From Pratylenchus scribneri (taxonomy: Eukaryota; Nematoda; Chromadorea; Rhabditida; Pratylenchidae): 64,000 bases of DNA. The DNA lies in the NCBI GenBank assembly GCA_030063045.1, contig JAQSEB010000193.1, forward strand, positions 62,001-126,000, in the 5' to 3' direction. Numbering within the stretch: position 1 is the stretch's first letter; each line of letters starts with the position of its first letter. Shown piece by piece: positions 1 to 12,311 of the stretch. The notes beneath the pieces are model-generated. The model saw nothing but the letters and a program-made list of their open reading frames with translations, was not told the DNA's origin and did not search any database. The position numbers and the translations under genes were made by a program.

Positions 1-969
1 CTATTTTTATGAATGAAAAATGATTTTTTTGTATGAAAATTGATATTTTTAATGAAAAATAATTTATTTTTTATTGAATATTTCATTTTTTCACTCTCAA
101 ATTTCATATTTTGTTAAAAATATTTCCTATAATTATCAAAAAGTAAGCTGGATAATATTACAGTTCATTCCTCCCATGTTTTGATAAAAAATTTAATTTC
201 CTTTTTCACTTCTAAAATATGTATTTATGGGTAATCGTGGCCAGAGAATTCGTATCAGATATCCTATTTGTCATATTTTACCAACTTGACTTTAAACAAG
301 AAAAGGCAAAGGGGATAGGGGACCATGGTTGCAAAATATATACCTTAATTTTATGAAATTTGCCATATTTTCGCAGATTTGCCTTATTTTTTAACATATT
401 TTTATAAATAAATGCCATTAAAAATTTTTTATGATGATTTTTGGAGTAAAATTTTTCGCTGCGCCGCCATTTTTTTGCCTAATCTTCGCTTGCATGGCCG
501 TTAAATTTTGGTCTAATTTTCGTTGAGCGACTATTTGCGTTAAAAAAATGTTCACGAATTTTGGTTCCATTCATGCAATGTTCAAAATTTGATGACGACA
601 AAGGGAATCTGATTTCAGAATCCATTGTTGAGGAAAAAAAAAACAAAATAAGATGAGCCAAGATCGGATGATGAGCCCAAATTTGGAACAAATTTCGGAT
701 GAAGAAATGGGCCGTTAAAATATTTAAAAATCATCCAATTATATGCAATTTATTTATCTATTTAATATTCTGAAAAAATTTTAGCAAAAAAATTTTTTTT
801 GAAAGTTGAAAAAAATTTTTTTCGAAAATAGGCAAATTCCCCGAAATTCCGGGGACCCCGTCCCCCGCCCCGTTCCCCTCCCCGCGAAGCTCTCCCCGTC
901 CCCGAAGATCGTTCCCCGTCAATTCCCCCTCCCCGAAAATCGTTCCCCGGGCTCCGGGGTGCAACCCTA
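1..969 (+). mobile_element. hAT-like non-autonomous element, unit 1 (left end outside window)
   Basis: By comparison with the next copy, about 166 bp of the left end is missing. The right terminal repeat (CGGGGTGCAACCCTA) and target duplication ATTGAAAC (970-977) are present. This copy lacks the 14-bp segment beginning TTAGGATAATT found in most copies (near 290). No transposase frame is present. Confidence 0.85.
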
Positions 970-977
970 ATTGAAAC

Positions 978-2509
978 CGCTTCGGTACGAAATTTCTGCA
1001 TGGGAGGGGGGCCATTTCTGCTTCGGTAACGAAATTTCTGCATGGGAGGGGGGCCATTTCTGCTTCGGTAACGAAATTTCTGCATGGGAGGGGGGCCATT
1101 TCTGCTTCGGTAACGAAATTTCTGCATGGGAGGGGGGCCATTTCTGCTTCGGTAACGAAATTTCTGCATGGGAGGGGGGCCATTTCTGCTTCGGTAACGA
1201 AATTTCTGCATGGGAGGGGGGCCATTTCTGCTTCGGTAACGAAATTTCTGCATGGGAGGGGGGCCATTTCTGCTTCGGTAACGAAATTTCTGCATGGGTG
1301 GGGGGCCATTTCTGCTTCGGTAACGAAATTTCTGCATGGGTGGGGGGCCATTTCTGCTTCGGTAACGAAATTTCTGCATGGGTGGGGGGCCATTTCTGCT
1401 TCGGTAACGAAATTTCTGCAGAAAAAGTGACTAAATAAGTGAATAGCTCAAAAAAATGCAGAAAAAGTGACTAAATAAGTGAATAGCTCAGAAAAATGCA
1501 GAAAAAGTGACTAAATAAGTGAATAGCTCAAAAAAATGCAGAAAAAGTGACTAAATAAGTGAATAGCTCAAAAAAATGCAGAAAAAGTGACTAAATAAGT
1601 GAATAGCTCAGAAAAATGCAGAAAATTGATTAATTAAGCAGATTATAACAAATGCAGAAAAGATGATTAAATAAGCGAATAAATCAGAAAAATGCAGAAA
1701 CGATGATTAAATAAGCAATAAATCAGAAAAATGCAGAAACGATGATTAAATAAGCAATAAATCAGAAAAATGCAGAAACGATGATTAAATAAGCAATAAA
1801 TCAGAAATGCAGAAAAGATGATTAAATAAGCAATAAATAAGAAAAATGCAGAAAAGATGATTAAATAAGTGAATAGCTCAGAAAAATGCAGAAAAAGTGA
1901 CTAAATAAGTGAATAGCTCAAAAAAATGCAGAAAAAGTGACTAAATAAGTGAATAGCTCAAAAAAATGCAGAAAAAGTGACTAAATAAGTGAATAGCTCA
2001 GAAAAATGCAGAAAATTGATTAATTAAGCAGATTATAACAAATGCAGAAAAGATGATTAAATAAGCGAATAAATCAGAAAAATGCAGAAACGATGATTAA
2101 ATAAGCAATAAATCAGAAAAATGCAGAAACGATGATTAAATAAGCAATAAATCAGAAAAATGCAGAAACGATGATTAAATAAGCAATAAATCAGAAAAAT
2201 GCAGAAACGATGATTAAATAAGCAATAAATCAGAAAAATGCAGAAACGATGATTAAATAAGCAATAAATCAGAAAAATGCAGAAACGATGATTAAATAAG
2301 CAATAAATCAGAAAAATGCAGAAACGATGATTAAATAAGCAATAAATCAGAAAAATGCAGAAACGATGATTAAATAAGCAATAAATCAGAAAAATGCAGA
2401 AAAGATGATTAAATAAGCAATAAATAAGAAAAATGCAGAAAAGATGATTAAATAAGCGAATAAATCAGAAAAATGGAGAAAAGATGATTAGTTAAGCAGA
2501 TTGTGCTAT
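978..2509 (+). repeat. Minisatellite tract of unit 1
   Basis: The 42-bp repeat occupies 978-1420 with 10 copies; the last three carry GGGTGGGG in place of GGGAGGGG. The 39/40-bp family fills 1421-2509. It runs twice through the same order (40-bp type, a landmark GCAGATTATAACAAATGCAG, then 39-bp type), so this block is itself duplicated. Confidence 0.93.
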
Positions 2510-2517
2510 ATTGAAAC

Positions 2518-3667
2518 TAGGGTTGCACCCCGTCCCCTGGCTTTTTTGCCCCCGTCCCCGTCCCCGAAAATGAAAACTCCCCGTCCCCGAATCCCTCCCC
2601 GTGGAGCCTCTCCCCGGCCGGGGACCCCGAAATTTCGGGGAAATTTTTTTTAAAGAAATTCAACTAAAAAAGTCATTTTTCCTCTATTTTTATGAATGAA
2701 AAATGATTTTTTTGTATGAAAATTGATATTTTTAATGAAAAATAATTTATTTTTTATTGAATATTTCATTTTTTCACTCTCAAATTTCATATTTTGTTAA
2801 AAATATTTCCTATAATTATCAAAAAGTAAGCTGGATAATATTACAGTTCATTCCTCCCATGTTTTGATAAAAAATTTAATTTCCTTTTTCACTTCTAAAA
2901 TATGTATTTATGGGTAATCGTGGCCAGAGAATTCGTATCAGATATCCTATTTGTCATATTTTACCAACTTGTTAGGATAATTGCAACTTTAAACAAGAAA
3001 AGGCAAAGGGGATAGGGGACCATGGTTGCAAAATATATACCTTAATTTTATGAAATTTGCCATATTTTCGCAGATTTGCCTTATTTTTTAACATATTTTT
3101 ATAAATAAATGCCATTAAAAATTTTTTATGATGATTTTTGGAGTAAAATTTTTCGCTGCGCCGCCATTTTTTTGCCTAATCTTCGCTTGCATGGCCGTTA
3201 AATTTTGGTCTAATTTTCGTTGAGCGACTATTTGCGTTAAAAAAATGTTCACGAATTTTGGTTCCATTCATGCAATGTTCAAAATTTGATGACGACAAAG
3301 GGAATCTGATTTCAGAATCCATTGTTGAGGAAAAAAAAAACAAAATAAGATGAGCCAAGATCGGATGATGAGCCCAAATTTGGAACAAATTTCGGATGAA
3401 GAAATGGGCCGTTAAAATATTTAAAAATCATCCAATTATATGCAATTTATTTATCTATTTAATATTCTGAAAAAATTTTAGCAAAAAAATTTTTTTTGAA
3501 AGTTGAAAAAAATTTTTTTCGAAAATAGGCAAATTCCCCGAAATTCCGGGGACCCCGTCCCCCGCCCCGTTCCCCTCCCCGCGAAGCTCTCCCCGTCCCC
3601 GAAGATCGTTCCCCGTCCAATTCCCCCTCCCCGAAAATCGTTCCCCGGGCTCCGGGGTGCAACCCTA
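2518..3667 (+). mobile_element. hAT-like non-autonomous element, unit 2 (complete, 1,150 bp)
   Basis: This is the first complete copy. The 15-bp terminal inverted repeats are perfect (TAGGGTTGCACCCCG and its complement), and ATTGAAAC flanks both sides (2510-2517 and 3668-3675). An 8-bp duplication with T at position 2 and A at position 7, plus TAGGG termini, is typical of the hAT superfamily. Both subterminal regions are rich in CCCCGT repeats. The AT-rich interior has no transposase. It carries one extra C near 3619 that shifts frames relative to other copies. Confidence 0.88.
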
Positions 3668-3675
3668 ATTGAAAC

Positions 3676-5437
3676 CGCTTCGGTACGAAATTTCTGCATG
3701 GGAGGGGGGCCATTTCTGCTTCGGTAACGAAATTTCTGCATGGGAGGGGGGCCATTTCTGCTTCGGTAACGAAATTTCTGCATGGGAGGGGGGCCATTTC
3801 TGCTTCGGTAACGAAATTTCTGCATGGGAGGGGGGCCATTTCTGCTTCGGTAACGAAATTTCTGCATGGGAGGGGGGCCATTTCTGCTTCGGTAACGAAA
3901 TTTCTGCATGGGAGGGGGGCCATTTCTGCTTCGGTAACGAAATTTCTGCATGAGGGGGGCCATTTCTGCTTCGGTAACGAAATTTCTGCATGGGTGGGGG
4001 GCCATTTCTGCTTCGGTAACGAAATTTCTGCATGGGTGGGGGGCCATTTCTGCTTCGGTAACGAAATTTCTGCATGGGTGGGGGGCCATTTCTGCTTCGG
4101 TAACGAAATTTCTGCAGAAAAAGTGACTAAATAAGTGAATAGCTCAAAAAAATGCAGAAAAAGTGACTAAATAAGTGAATAGCTCAGAAAAATGCAGAAA
4201 AAGTGACTAAATAAGTGAATAGCTCAAAAAAATGCAGAAAAAGTGACTAAATAAGTGAATAGCTCAAAAAAATGCAGAAAAAGTGACTAAATAAGTGAAT
4301 AGCTCAGAAAAATGCAGAAAATTGATTAATTAAGCAGATTATAACAAATGCAGAAAAGATGATTAAATAAGCGAATAAATCAGAAAAATGCAGAAACGAT
4401 GATTAAATAAGCAATAAATCAGAAAAATGCAGAAACGATGATTAAATAAGCAATAAATCAGAAAAATGCAGAAACGATGATTAAATAAGCAATAAATCAG
4501 AAAAATGCAGAAACGATGATTAAATAAGCAATAAATCAGAAAAATGCAGAAACGATGATTAAATAAGCAATAAATCAGAAAAATGCAGAAACGATGATTA
4601 AATAAGCAATAAATCAGAAAAATGCAGAAACGATGATTAAATAAGCAATAAATCAGAAAAATGCAGAAAAGATGATTGAATAAGCAATAAATCAGAAAAA
4701 TGCAGAAACGATGAATAAATAAGCAATAAATCAGAAAAATGCAGAAACGATGATTAAATAATCAATAAATCAGAAATGCAGAAAAGATGATTAAATAAGC
4801 AATAAATAAGAAAAATGCAGAAAAGATGATTAAATAAGTGAATAGCTCAGAAAAATGCAGAAAAAGTGACTAAATAAGTGAATAGCTCAAAAAAATGCAG
4901 AAAAAGTGACTAAATAAGTGAATAGCTCAAAAAAATGCAGAAAAAGTGACTAAATAAGTGAATAGCTCAGAAAAATGCAGAAAATTGATTAATTAAGCAG
5001 ATTATAACAAATGCAGAAAAGATGATTAAATAAGCGAATAAATCAGAAAAATGCAGAAACGATGATTAAATAAGCAATAAATCAGAAAAATGCAGAAACG
5101 ATGATTAAATAAGCAATAAATCAGAAAAATGCAGAAACGATGATTAAATAAGCAATAAATCAGAAAAATGCAGAAACGATGATTAAATAAGCAATAAATC
5201 AGAAAAATGCAGAAACGATGATTAAATAAGCAATAAATCAGAAAAATGCAGAAACGATGATTAAATAAGCAATAAATCAGAAAAATGCAGAAACGATGAT
5301 TAAATAATCAATAAATCAGAAATGCAGAAAAGATGATTAAATAAGCAATAAATAAGAAAAATGCAGAAAAGATGATTAAATAAGCGAATAAATCAGAAAA
5401 ATGGAGAAAAGATGATTAGTTAAGCAGATTGTGCTAT
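3676..5437 (+). repeat. Minisatellite tract of unit 2
   Basis: The 42-bp repeat spans 3676-4116 with 10 copies. The seventh has lost two G residues near 3952 (CATGAGGGGGGCC), which breaks the stop-free frame. The 39/40-bp family (4117-5437) is the longest in the window and is again an internally duplicated block, with landmark copies near 4330 and 4995. Confidence 0.93.
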
Positions 5438-5445
5438 ATTGAAAC

Positions 5446-6594
5446 TAGGGTTGCACCCCGTCCCCTGGCTTTTTTGCCCCCGTCCCCCGTCCCCGAAAAT
5501 GAAAACTCCCCGTCCCCGAATCCCTCCCCGTGGAGCCTCTCCCCGGCCGGGGACCCCGAAATTTCGGGAAAATTTTTTTTAAAGAAATTCAACTAAAAAA
5601 GTCATTTTTCCTCTATTTTTATGAATGAAAAATGATTTTTTTGTATGAAAATTGATATTTTTAATGAAAAATAATTTATTTTTTATTGAATATTTCATTT
5701 TTTCACTCTCAAATTTCATATTTTATTAAAAATATTTCCTATAATTATCAAAAAGTAAGCTGGATAATATTACAGTTCATTCCTCCCATGTTTTGATAAA
5801 AAATTTAATTTCCTTTTTCACTTCTAAAATATGTATTTATGGGTAATCGTGGCCAGAGAATTCGTATCAGATATCCTATTTGTCATATTTTACCAACTTG
5901 TTAGGATAATTGCAACTTTAAACAAGAAAAGGCAAAGGGGATAGGGGACCATGGTTGCAAAATATATACCTTAATTTTATGAAATTTGCCATATTTTCGC
6001 AGATTTGCCTTATTTTTTAACATATTTTTATAAATAAATGCCATTAAAAATTTTTTATGATGATTTTTGGAGTAAAATTTTTCGCTGCGCCGCCATTTTT
6101 TTGCCTAATCTTCGCTTGCATGGCCGTTAAATTTTGGTCTAATTTTCGTTGAGCGACTATTTGCGTTAAAAAAATGTTCACGAATTTTGGTTCCATTCAT
6201 GCAATGTTCAAAATTTGATGACGACAAAGGGAATCTGATTTCAGAATCCATTGTTGAGGAAAAAAAAAACAAAATAAGATGAGCCAAGATCGGATGATGA
6301 GCCCAAATTTGGAACAAATTTCGGATGAAGAAATGGGCCGTTAAAATATTTAAAAATCATCCAATTATATGCAATTTATTTATCTATTTAATATTCTGAA
6401 AAAATTTTAGCAAAAAAATTTTTTTTGAAAGTTGAAAAAAATTTTTTTCGAAAATAGGCAAATTCCCCGAAATTCCGGGGACCCCGTCCCCCGCCCCGTT
6501 CCCCTCCCCGCGAAGCTCTCCCCGTCCCCGAAGATCGTTCCCCGTCATTCCCCCTCCCCGAAAATCGTTCCCCGGGCTCCGGGGTGCAACCCTA
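5446..6594 (+). mobile_element. hAT-like non-autonomous element, unit 3 (1,149 bp)
   Basis: Both terminal repeats are intact and the ATTGAAAC duplications lie at 5438-5445 and 6595-6602. It contains the 14-bp segment (near 5900). One A is missing near 6547 (CGTCATTCC instead of CGTCAATTCC), another frame-shifting indel that argues against coding constraint. Confidence 0.88.
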
Positions 6595-6602
6595 ATTGAA
6601 AC

Positions 6603-7491
6603 CGCTTCGGTACGAAATTTCTGCATGGGAGGGGGGCCATTTCTGCTTCGGTAACGAAATTTCTGCATGGGAGGGGGGCCATTTCTGCTTCGGTAACGAA
6701 ATTTCTGCATGGGTGGGGGGCCATTTCTGCTTCGGTAACGAAATTTCTGCATGGGTGGGGGGCCATTTCTGCTTCGGTAACGAAATTTCTGCAGAAAAAG
6801 TGACTAAATAAGTGAATAGCTCAAAAAAATGCAGAAAAAGTGACTAAATAAGTGAATAGCTCAGAAAAATGCAGAAAAAGTGACTAAATAAGTGAATAGC
6901 TCAAAAAAATGCAGAAAAAGTGACTAAATAAGTGAATAGCTCAAAAAAATGCAGAAAAAGTGACTAAATAAGTGAATAGCTCAGAAAAATGCAGAAAATT
7001 GATTAATTAAGCAGATTATAACAAATGCAGAAAAGATGATTAAATAAGCGAATAAATCAGAAAAATGCAGAAACGATGATTAAATAAGCGAATAAATCAG
7101 AAAAATGCAGAAACGATGATTAAATAAGCAATAAATCAGAAAAATGCAGAAACGATGATTAAATAAGCAATAAATCAGAAAAATGCAGAAAATTGATTAA
7201 TTAAGCAGATTATAACAAATGCAGAAAAGATGATTAAATAAGCGAATAAATCAGAAAAATGCAGAAACGATGATTAAATAAGCAATAAATCAGAAAAATG
7301 CAGAAACGATGATTAAATAAGCAATAAATCAGAAAAATGCAGAAACGATGATTAAATAAGCAATAAATCAGAAAAATGCAGAAAAGATGATTAAATAAGC
7401 AATAAATAAGAAAAATGCAGAAAAGATGATTAAATAAGCGAATAAATCAGAAAAATGGAGAAAAGATGATTAGTTAAGCAGATTGTGCTAT
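6603..7491 (+). repeat. Minisatellite tract of unit 3
   Basis: There are only four 42-bp copies (6603-6793). The 39/40-bp family fills 6794-7491, with the landmark sequence occurring twice (near 7011 and 7208). The low 42-bp count contrasts with the 9-10 copies in neighbouring units 2 and 4. Confidence 0.93.
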
Positions 7492-7499
7492 ATTGAAAC

Positions 7500-8641
7500 T
7501 AGGGTTGCACCCCGTCCCCTGGCTTTTTTGCCCCCGTCCCCCGTCCCCGTCCCCGAAAATGAAAACTCCCCGTCCCCGAATCCCTCCCCGTGGAGCCTCT
7601 CCCCGGCCGGGGACCCCGAAATTTCGGGGAAATTTTTTTTAAAGAAATTCAACTAAAAAAGTCATTTTTCCTCTATTTTTATGAATGAAAAATGATTTTT
7701 TTGTATGAAAATTGATATTTTTAATGAAAAATAATTTATTTTTTATTGAATATTTCATTTTTTCACTCTCAAATTTCATATTTTGTTAAAAATATTTCCT
7801 ATAATTATCAAAAAGTAAGCTGGATAATATTACAGTTCATTCCTCCCATGTTTTGATAAAAAATTTAATTTCCTTTTTCACTTCTAAAATATGTATTTAT
7901 GGGTAATCGTGGCCAGAGAATTCGTATCAGATATCCTATTTGTCATATTTTACCAACTTGACTTTAAACAAGAAAAGGCAAAGGGGATAGGGGACCATGG
8001 TTGCAAAATATATACCTTAATTTTATGAAATTTGCCATATTTTCGCAGATTTGCCTTATTTTTTAACATATTTTTATAAATAAATGCCATTAAAAATTTT
8101 TTATGATGATTTTTGGAGTAAAATTTTTCGCTGCGCCGCCATTTTTTTGCCTAATCTTCGCTTGCATGGCCGTTAAATTTTGGTCTAATTTTCGTTGAGC
8201 GACTATTTGCGTTAAAAAAATGTTCACGAATTTTGGTTCCATTCATGCAATGTTCAAAATTTGATGACGACAAAGGGAATCTGATTTCAGAATCCATTGT
8301 TGAGGAAAAAAAAAACAAAATAAGATGAGCCAAGATCGGATGATGAGCCCAAATTTGGAACAAATTTCGGATGAAGAAATGGGCCGTTAAAATATTTAAA
8401 AATCATCCAATTATATGCAATTTATTTATCTATTTAATATTCTGAAAAAATTTTAGCAAAAAAATTTTTTTTGAAAGTTGAAAAAAATTTTTTTCGAAAA
8501 TAGGCAAATTCCCCGAAATTCCGGGGACCCCGTCCCCCGCCCCGTTCCCCTCCCCGCGAAGCTCTCCCCGTCCCCGAAGATCGTTCCCCGTCAATTCCCC
8601 CTCCCCGAAAATCGTTCCCCGGGCTCCGGGGTGCAACCCTA
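7500..8641 (+). mobile_element. hAT-like non-autonomous element, unit 4 (1,142 bp)
   Basis: Both termini and target duplications (7492-7499, 8642-8649) are intact. It lacks the 14-bp segment near 7960, as do units 1, 15, 18, 19 and 20. The left subterminal C-rich tract has four CCCC runs separated by GT. Confidence 0.88.
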
Positions 8642-8649
8642 ATTGAAAC

Positions 8650-10025
8650 CGCTTCGGTACGAAATTTCTGCATGGGAGGGGGGCCATTTCTGCTTCGGTA
8701 ACGAAATTTCTGCATGGCAGGGGGGCCATTTCTGCTTCGGTAACGAAATTTCTGCATGGGAGGGGGGCCATTTCTGCTTCGGTAACGAAATTTCTGCATG
8801 GGAGGGGGGCCATTTCTGCTTCGGTAACGAAATTTCTGCATGGGAGGGGGGCCATTTCTGCTTCGGTAACGAAATTTCTGCATGGGAGGGGGGCCATTTC
8901 TGCTTCGGTAACGAAATTTCTGCATGGGTGGGGGGCCATTTCTGCTTCGGTAACGAAATTTCTGCATGGGTGAGGGGCCATTTCTGCTTCGGTAACGAAA
9001 TTTCTGCATGGGTGGGGGGCCATTTCTGCTTCGTTAACGAAATTTCTGCAGAAAAAGTGACTAAATAAGTGAATAGCTCAAAAAAATGCAGAAAAAGTGA
9101 CTAAATAAGTGAATAGCTCAGAAAAATGCAGAAAAAGTGACTAAATAAGTGAATAGCTCAAAAAAATGCAGAAAAAGTGACTAAATAAGTGAATAGCTCA
9201 AAAAAATGCAGAAAAAGTGACTAAATAAGTGAATAGCTCAAAAAAATGCAGAAAAAGTGACTAAATAAGTGAATAGCTCAAAAAAATGCAGAAAAAAAGT
9301 GACTAAATAAGTGAATATCTCAGAAAAATGCAGAAAATTGATTAATTAAGCAGATTATAACAAATGCAGAAAAGATGATTAAATAAGCGAATAAATCAGA
9401 AAAATGCAGAAACGATGATTAAATAAGCAATAAATCAGAAAAATGCAGAAACGATGATTAAATAAGCAATAAATCAGAAAAATGCAGAAACGATGATTAA
9501 ATAAGCAATAAATCAGAAAAATGCAGAAACGATGATTAAATAAGCAATAAATCAGAAAAATGCAGAAACGATGATTAAATAAGCAATAAATCAGAAAAAT
9601 GCAGAAACGATGATTAAATAAGCAATAAATCAGAAAAATGCAGAAACGATGATTAAATAAGCAATAAATCAGAAAAATGCAGAAACGATGATTAAATAAG
9701 CAATAAATCAGAAAAATGCAGAAACGATGATTAAATAAGCAATAAATCAGAAAAATGCAGAAACGATGATTAAATAAGCAATAAATCAGAAAAATGCAGA
9801 AACGATGATTAAATAAGCAATAAATCAGAAAAATGCAGAAAAGATGATTAAATAAGCAATAAATCAGAAAAATGCAGAAACGATGATTAAATAAGCAATA
9901 AATCAGAAAAATGCAGAAACGATGATTAAATAAGCAATAAATAAGAAAAATGCAGAAAAGATGATTAATAAGCGAATAAATCAGAAAAATGGAGAAAAGA
10001 TGATTAGTTAAGCAGATTGTGCTAT
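8650..10025 (+). repeat. Minisatellite tract of unit 4
   Basis: The 42-bp repeat has nine copies (8650-9050) with three private substitutions (ATGGCAGG, GGGTGAGG and CTTCGTTAAC). The 39/40-bp family (9051-10025) passes the landmark only once and has a long run of nearly identical 39-bp copies. One 40-bp copy has two extra A residues near 9296. Confidence 0.93.
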
Positions 10026-10033
10026 ATTGAAAC

Positions 10034-11195
10034 TAGGGTTGCACCCCGTCCCCTGGCTTTTTTGCCCCCGTCCCCCGTCCCCGTCCCCGTCCCCGAAAAT
10101 GAAAACTCCCCGTCCCCGAATCCCTCCCCGTGGAGCCTCTCCCCGGCCGGGGACCCCGAAATTTCGGGAAAATTTTTTTTAAAGAAATTCAACTAAAAAA
10201 GTCATTTTTCCTCTATTTTTATGAATGAAAAATGATTTTTTTGTATGAAAATTGATATTTTTAATGAAAAATAATTTATTTTTTATTGAATATTTCATTT
10301 TTTCACTCTCAAATTTCATATTTTGTTAAAAATATTTCCTATAATTATCAAAAAGTAAGCTGGATAATATTACAGTTCATTCCTCCCATGTTTTGATAAA
10401 AAATTTAATTTCCTTTTTCACTTCTAAAATATGTATTTATGGGTAATCGTGGCCAGAGAATTCGTATCAGATATCCTATTTGTCATATTTTACCAACTTG
10501 TTAGGATAATTGCAACTTTAAACAAGAAAAGGCAAAGGGGATAGGGGACCATGGTTGCAAAATATATACCTTAATTTTATGAAATTTGCCATATTTTCGC
10601 AGATTTGCCTTATTTTTTAACATATTTTTATAAATAAATGCCATTAAAAATTTTTTATGATGATTTTTGGAGTAAAATTTTTCGCTGCGCCGCCATTTTT
10701 TTGCCTAATCTTCGCTTGCATGGCCGTTAAATTTTGGTCTAATTTTCGTTGAGCGACTATTTGCGTTAAAAAAATGTTCACGAATTTTGGTTCCATTCAT
10801 GCAATGTTCAAAATTTGATGACGACAAAGGGAATCTGATTTCAGAATCCATTGTTGAGGAAAAAAAAAACAAAATAAGATGAGCCAAGATCGGATGATGA
10901 GCCCAAATTTGGAACAAATTTCGGATGAAGAAATGGGCCGTTAAAATATTTAAAAATCATCCAATTATATGCAATTTATTTATCTATTTAATATTCTGAA
11001 AAAATTTTAGCAAAAAAATTTTTTTTGAAAGTTGAAAAAAATTTTTTTCGAAAATAGGCAAATTCCCCGAAATTCCGGGGACCCCGTCCCCCGCCCCGTT
11101 CCCCTCCCCGCGAAGCTCTCCCCGTCCCCGAAGATCGTTCCCCGTCAATTCCCCCTCCCCGAAAATCGTTCCCCGGGCTCCGGGGTGCAACCCTA
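10034..11195 (+). mobile_element. hAT-like non-autonomous element, unit 5 (1,162 bp)
   Basis: Complete copy with duplications at 10026-10033 and 11196-11203. It has five C-runs in the left subterminal tract and keeps the 14-bp segment. It carries CGGGAAAA near 10166, also seen in unit 7 but not in unit 9. It is the first element of the first 4,790-bp dimer. Confidence 0.88.
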
Positions 11196-11203
11196 ATTGA
11201 AAC

Positions 11204-12303
11204 CGCTTCGGTACGAAATTTCTGCATGGGAGGGGGGCCATTTCTGCTTCGGTAACGAAATTTCTGCATGGGAGGGGGGCCATTTCTGCTTCGGTAACGA
11301 AATTTCTGCATGGGTGGGGGGCCATTTCTGCTTCGGTAACGAAATTTCTGCATGGGTGGGGGGCCATTTCTGCTTCGGTAACGAAATTTCTGCATGGGAG
11401 GGGGGCCATTTCTGCTTCGGTAACGAAATTTCTGCATGGGAGGGGGGCCATTTCTGCTTCGGTAACGAAATTTCTGCATGGGAGGGGGGCCATTTCTGCT
11501 TCGGTAACGAAATTTCTGCATGGGTGGGGGGCCATTTCTGCTTCGGTAACGAAATTTCTGCATGGGTGGGGGGCCATTTCTGCTTCGGTAACGAAATTTC
11601 TGCAGAAAAAGTGACTAAATAAGTGAATAGCTCAAAAAAATGCAGAAAAAGTGACTAAATAAGTGAATAGCTCAGAAAAATGCAGAAAAAGTGACTAAAT
11701 AAGTGAATAGCTCAAAAAAATGCAGAAAAAGTGACTAAATAAGTGAATAGCTCAAAAAAATGCAGAAAAAGTGACTAAATAAGTGAATAGCTCAGAAAAA
11801 TGCAGAAAATTGATTAATTAAGCAGATTATAACAAATGCAGAAAAGATGATTAAATAAGCGAATAAATCAGAAAAATGCAGAAACGATGATTAAATAAGC
11901 GAATAAATCAGAAAAATGCAGAAACGATGATTAAATAAGCAATAAATCAGAAAAATGCAGAAACGATGATTAAATAAGCAATAAATCAGAAAAATGCAGA
12001 AACGATGATTAAATAAGCAGATTATAACAAATGCAGAAAAGATGATTAAATAAGCGAATAAATCAGAAAAATGCAGAAACGATGATTAAATAAGCAATAA
12101 ATCAGAAAAATGCAGAAACGATGATTAAATAAGCAATAAATCAGAAAAATGCAGAAACGATGATTAAATAAGCAATAAATCAGAAAAATGCAGAAAAGAT
12201 GATTAAATAAGCAATAAATAAGAAAAATGCAGAAAAGATGATTAAATAAGCGAATAAATCAGAAAAATGGAGAAAAGATGATTAGTTAAGCAGATTGTGC
12301 TAT
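11204..12303 (+). repeat. Minisatellite tract of unit 5
   Basis: There are nine 42-bp copies (11204-11604). Their A/T variant order is A A T T A A A T T, which recurs exactly in unit 7. The 39/40-bp family fills 11605-12303. Its second landmark copy is joined to a 39-bp type unit, a junction also shared with unit 7. Confidence 0.93.
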
Positions 12304-12311
12304 ATTGAAAC

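Noticed and set aside
479..691. Repeated 70-residue minus-strand frame found in every transposon copy
   Set aside because: It starts at TTG and recurs only because the copies are nearly identical. No family motif is seen, and the element shows free indels elsewhere.
758..1393. Minus-strand frame of about 211 residues with 14-residue repeats as a secreted or effector-like repeat protein
   Set aside because: The frame follows from a stop-free 42-bp period. Two other frames are equally open, one- or two-base indels in units 2 and 3 shift it, and there is no signal peptide or conserved flank.
1421..2509. CRISPR-like array in the 39/40-bp repeats
   Set aside because: The repeats are contiguous without unique spacers, and the sequence is eukaryotic.
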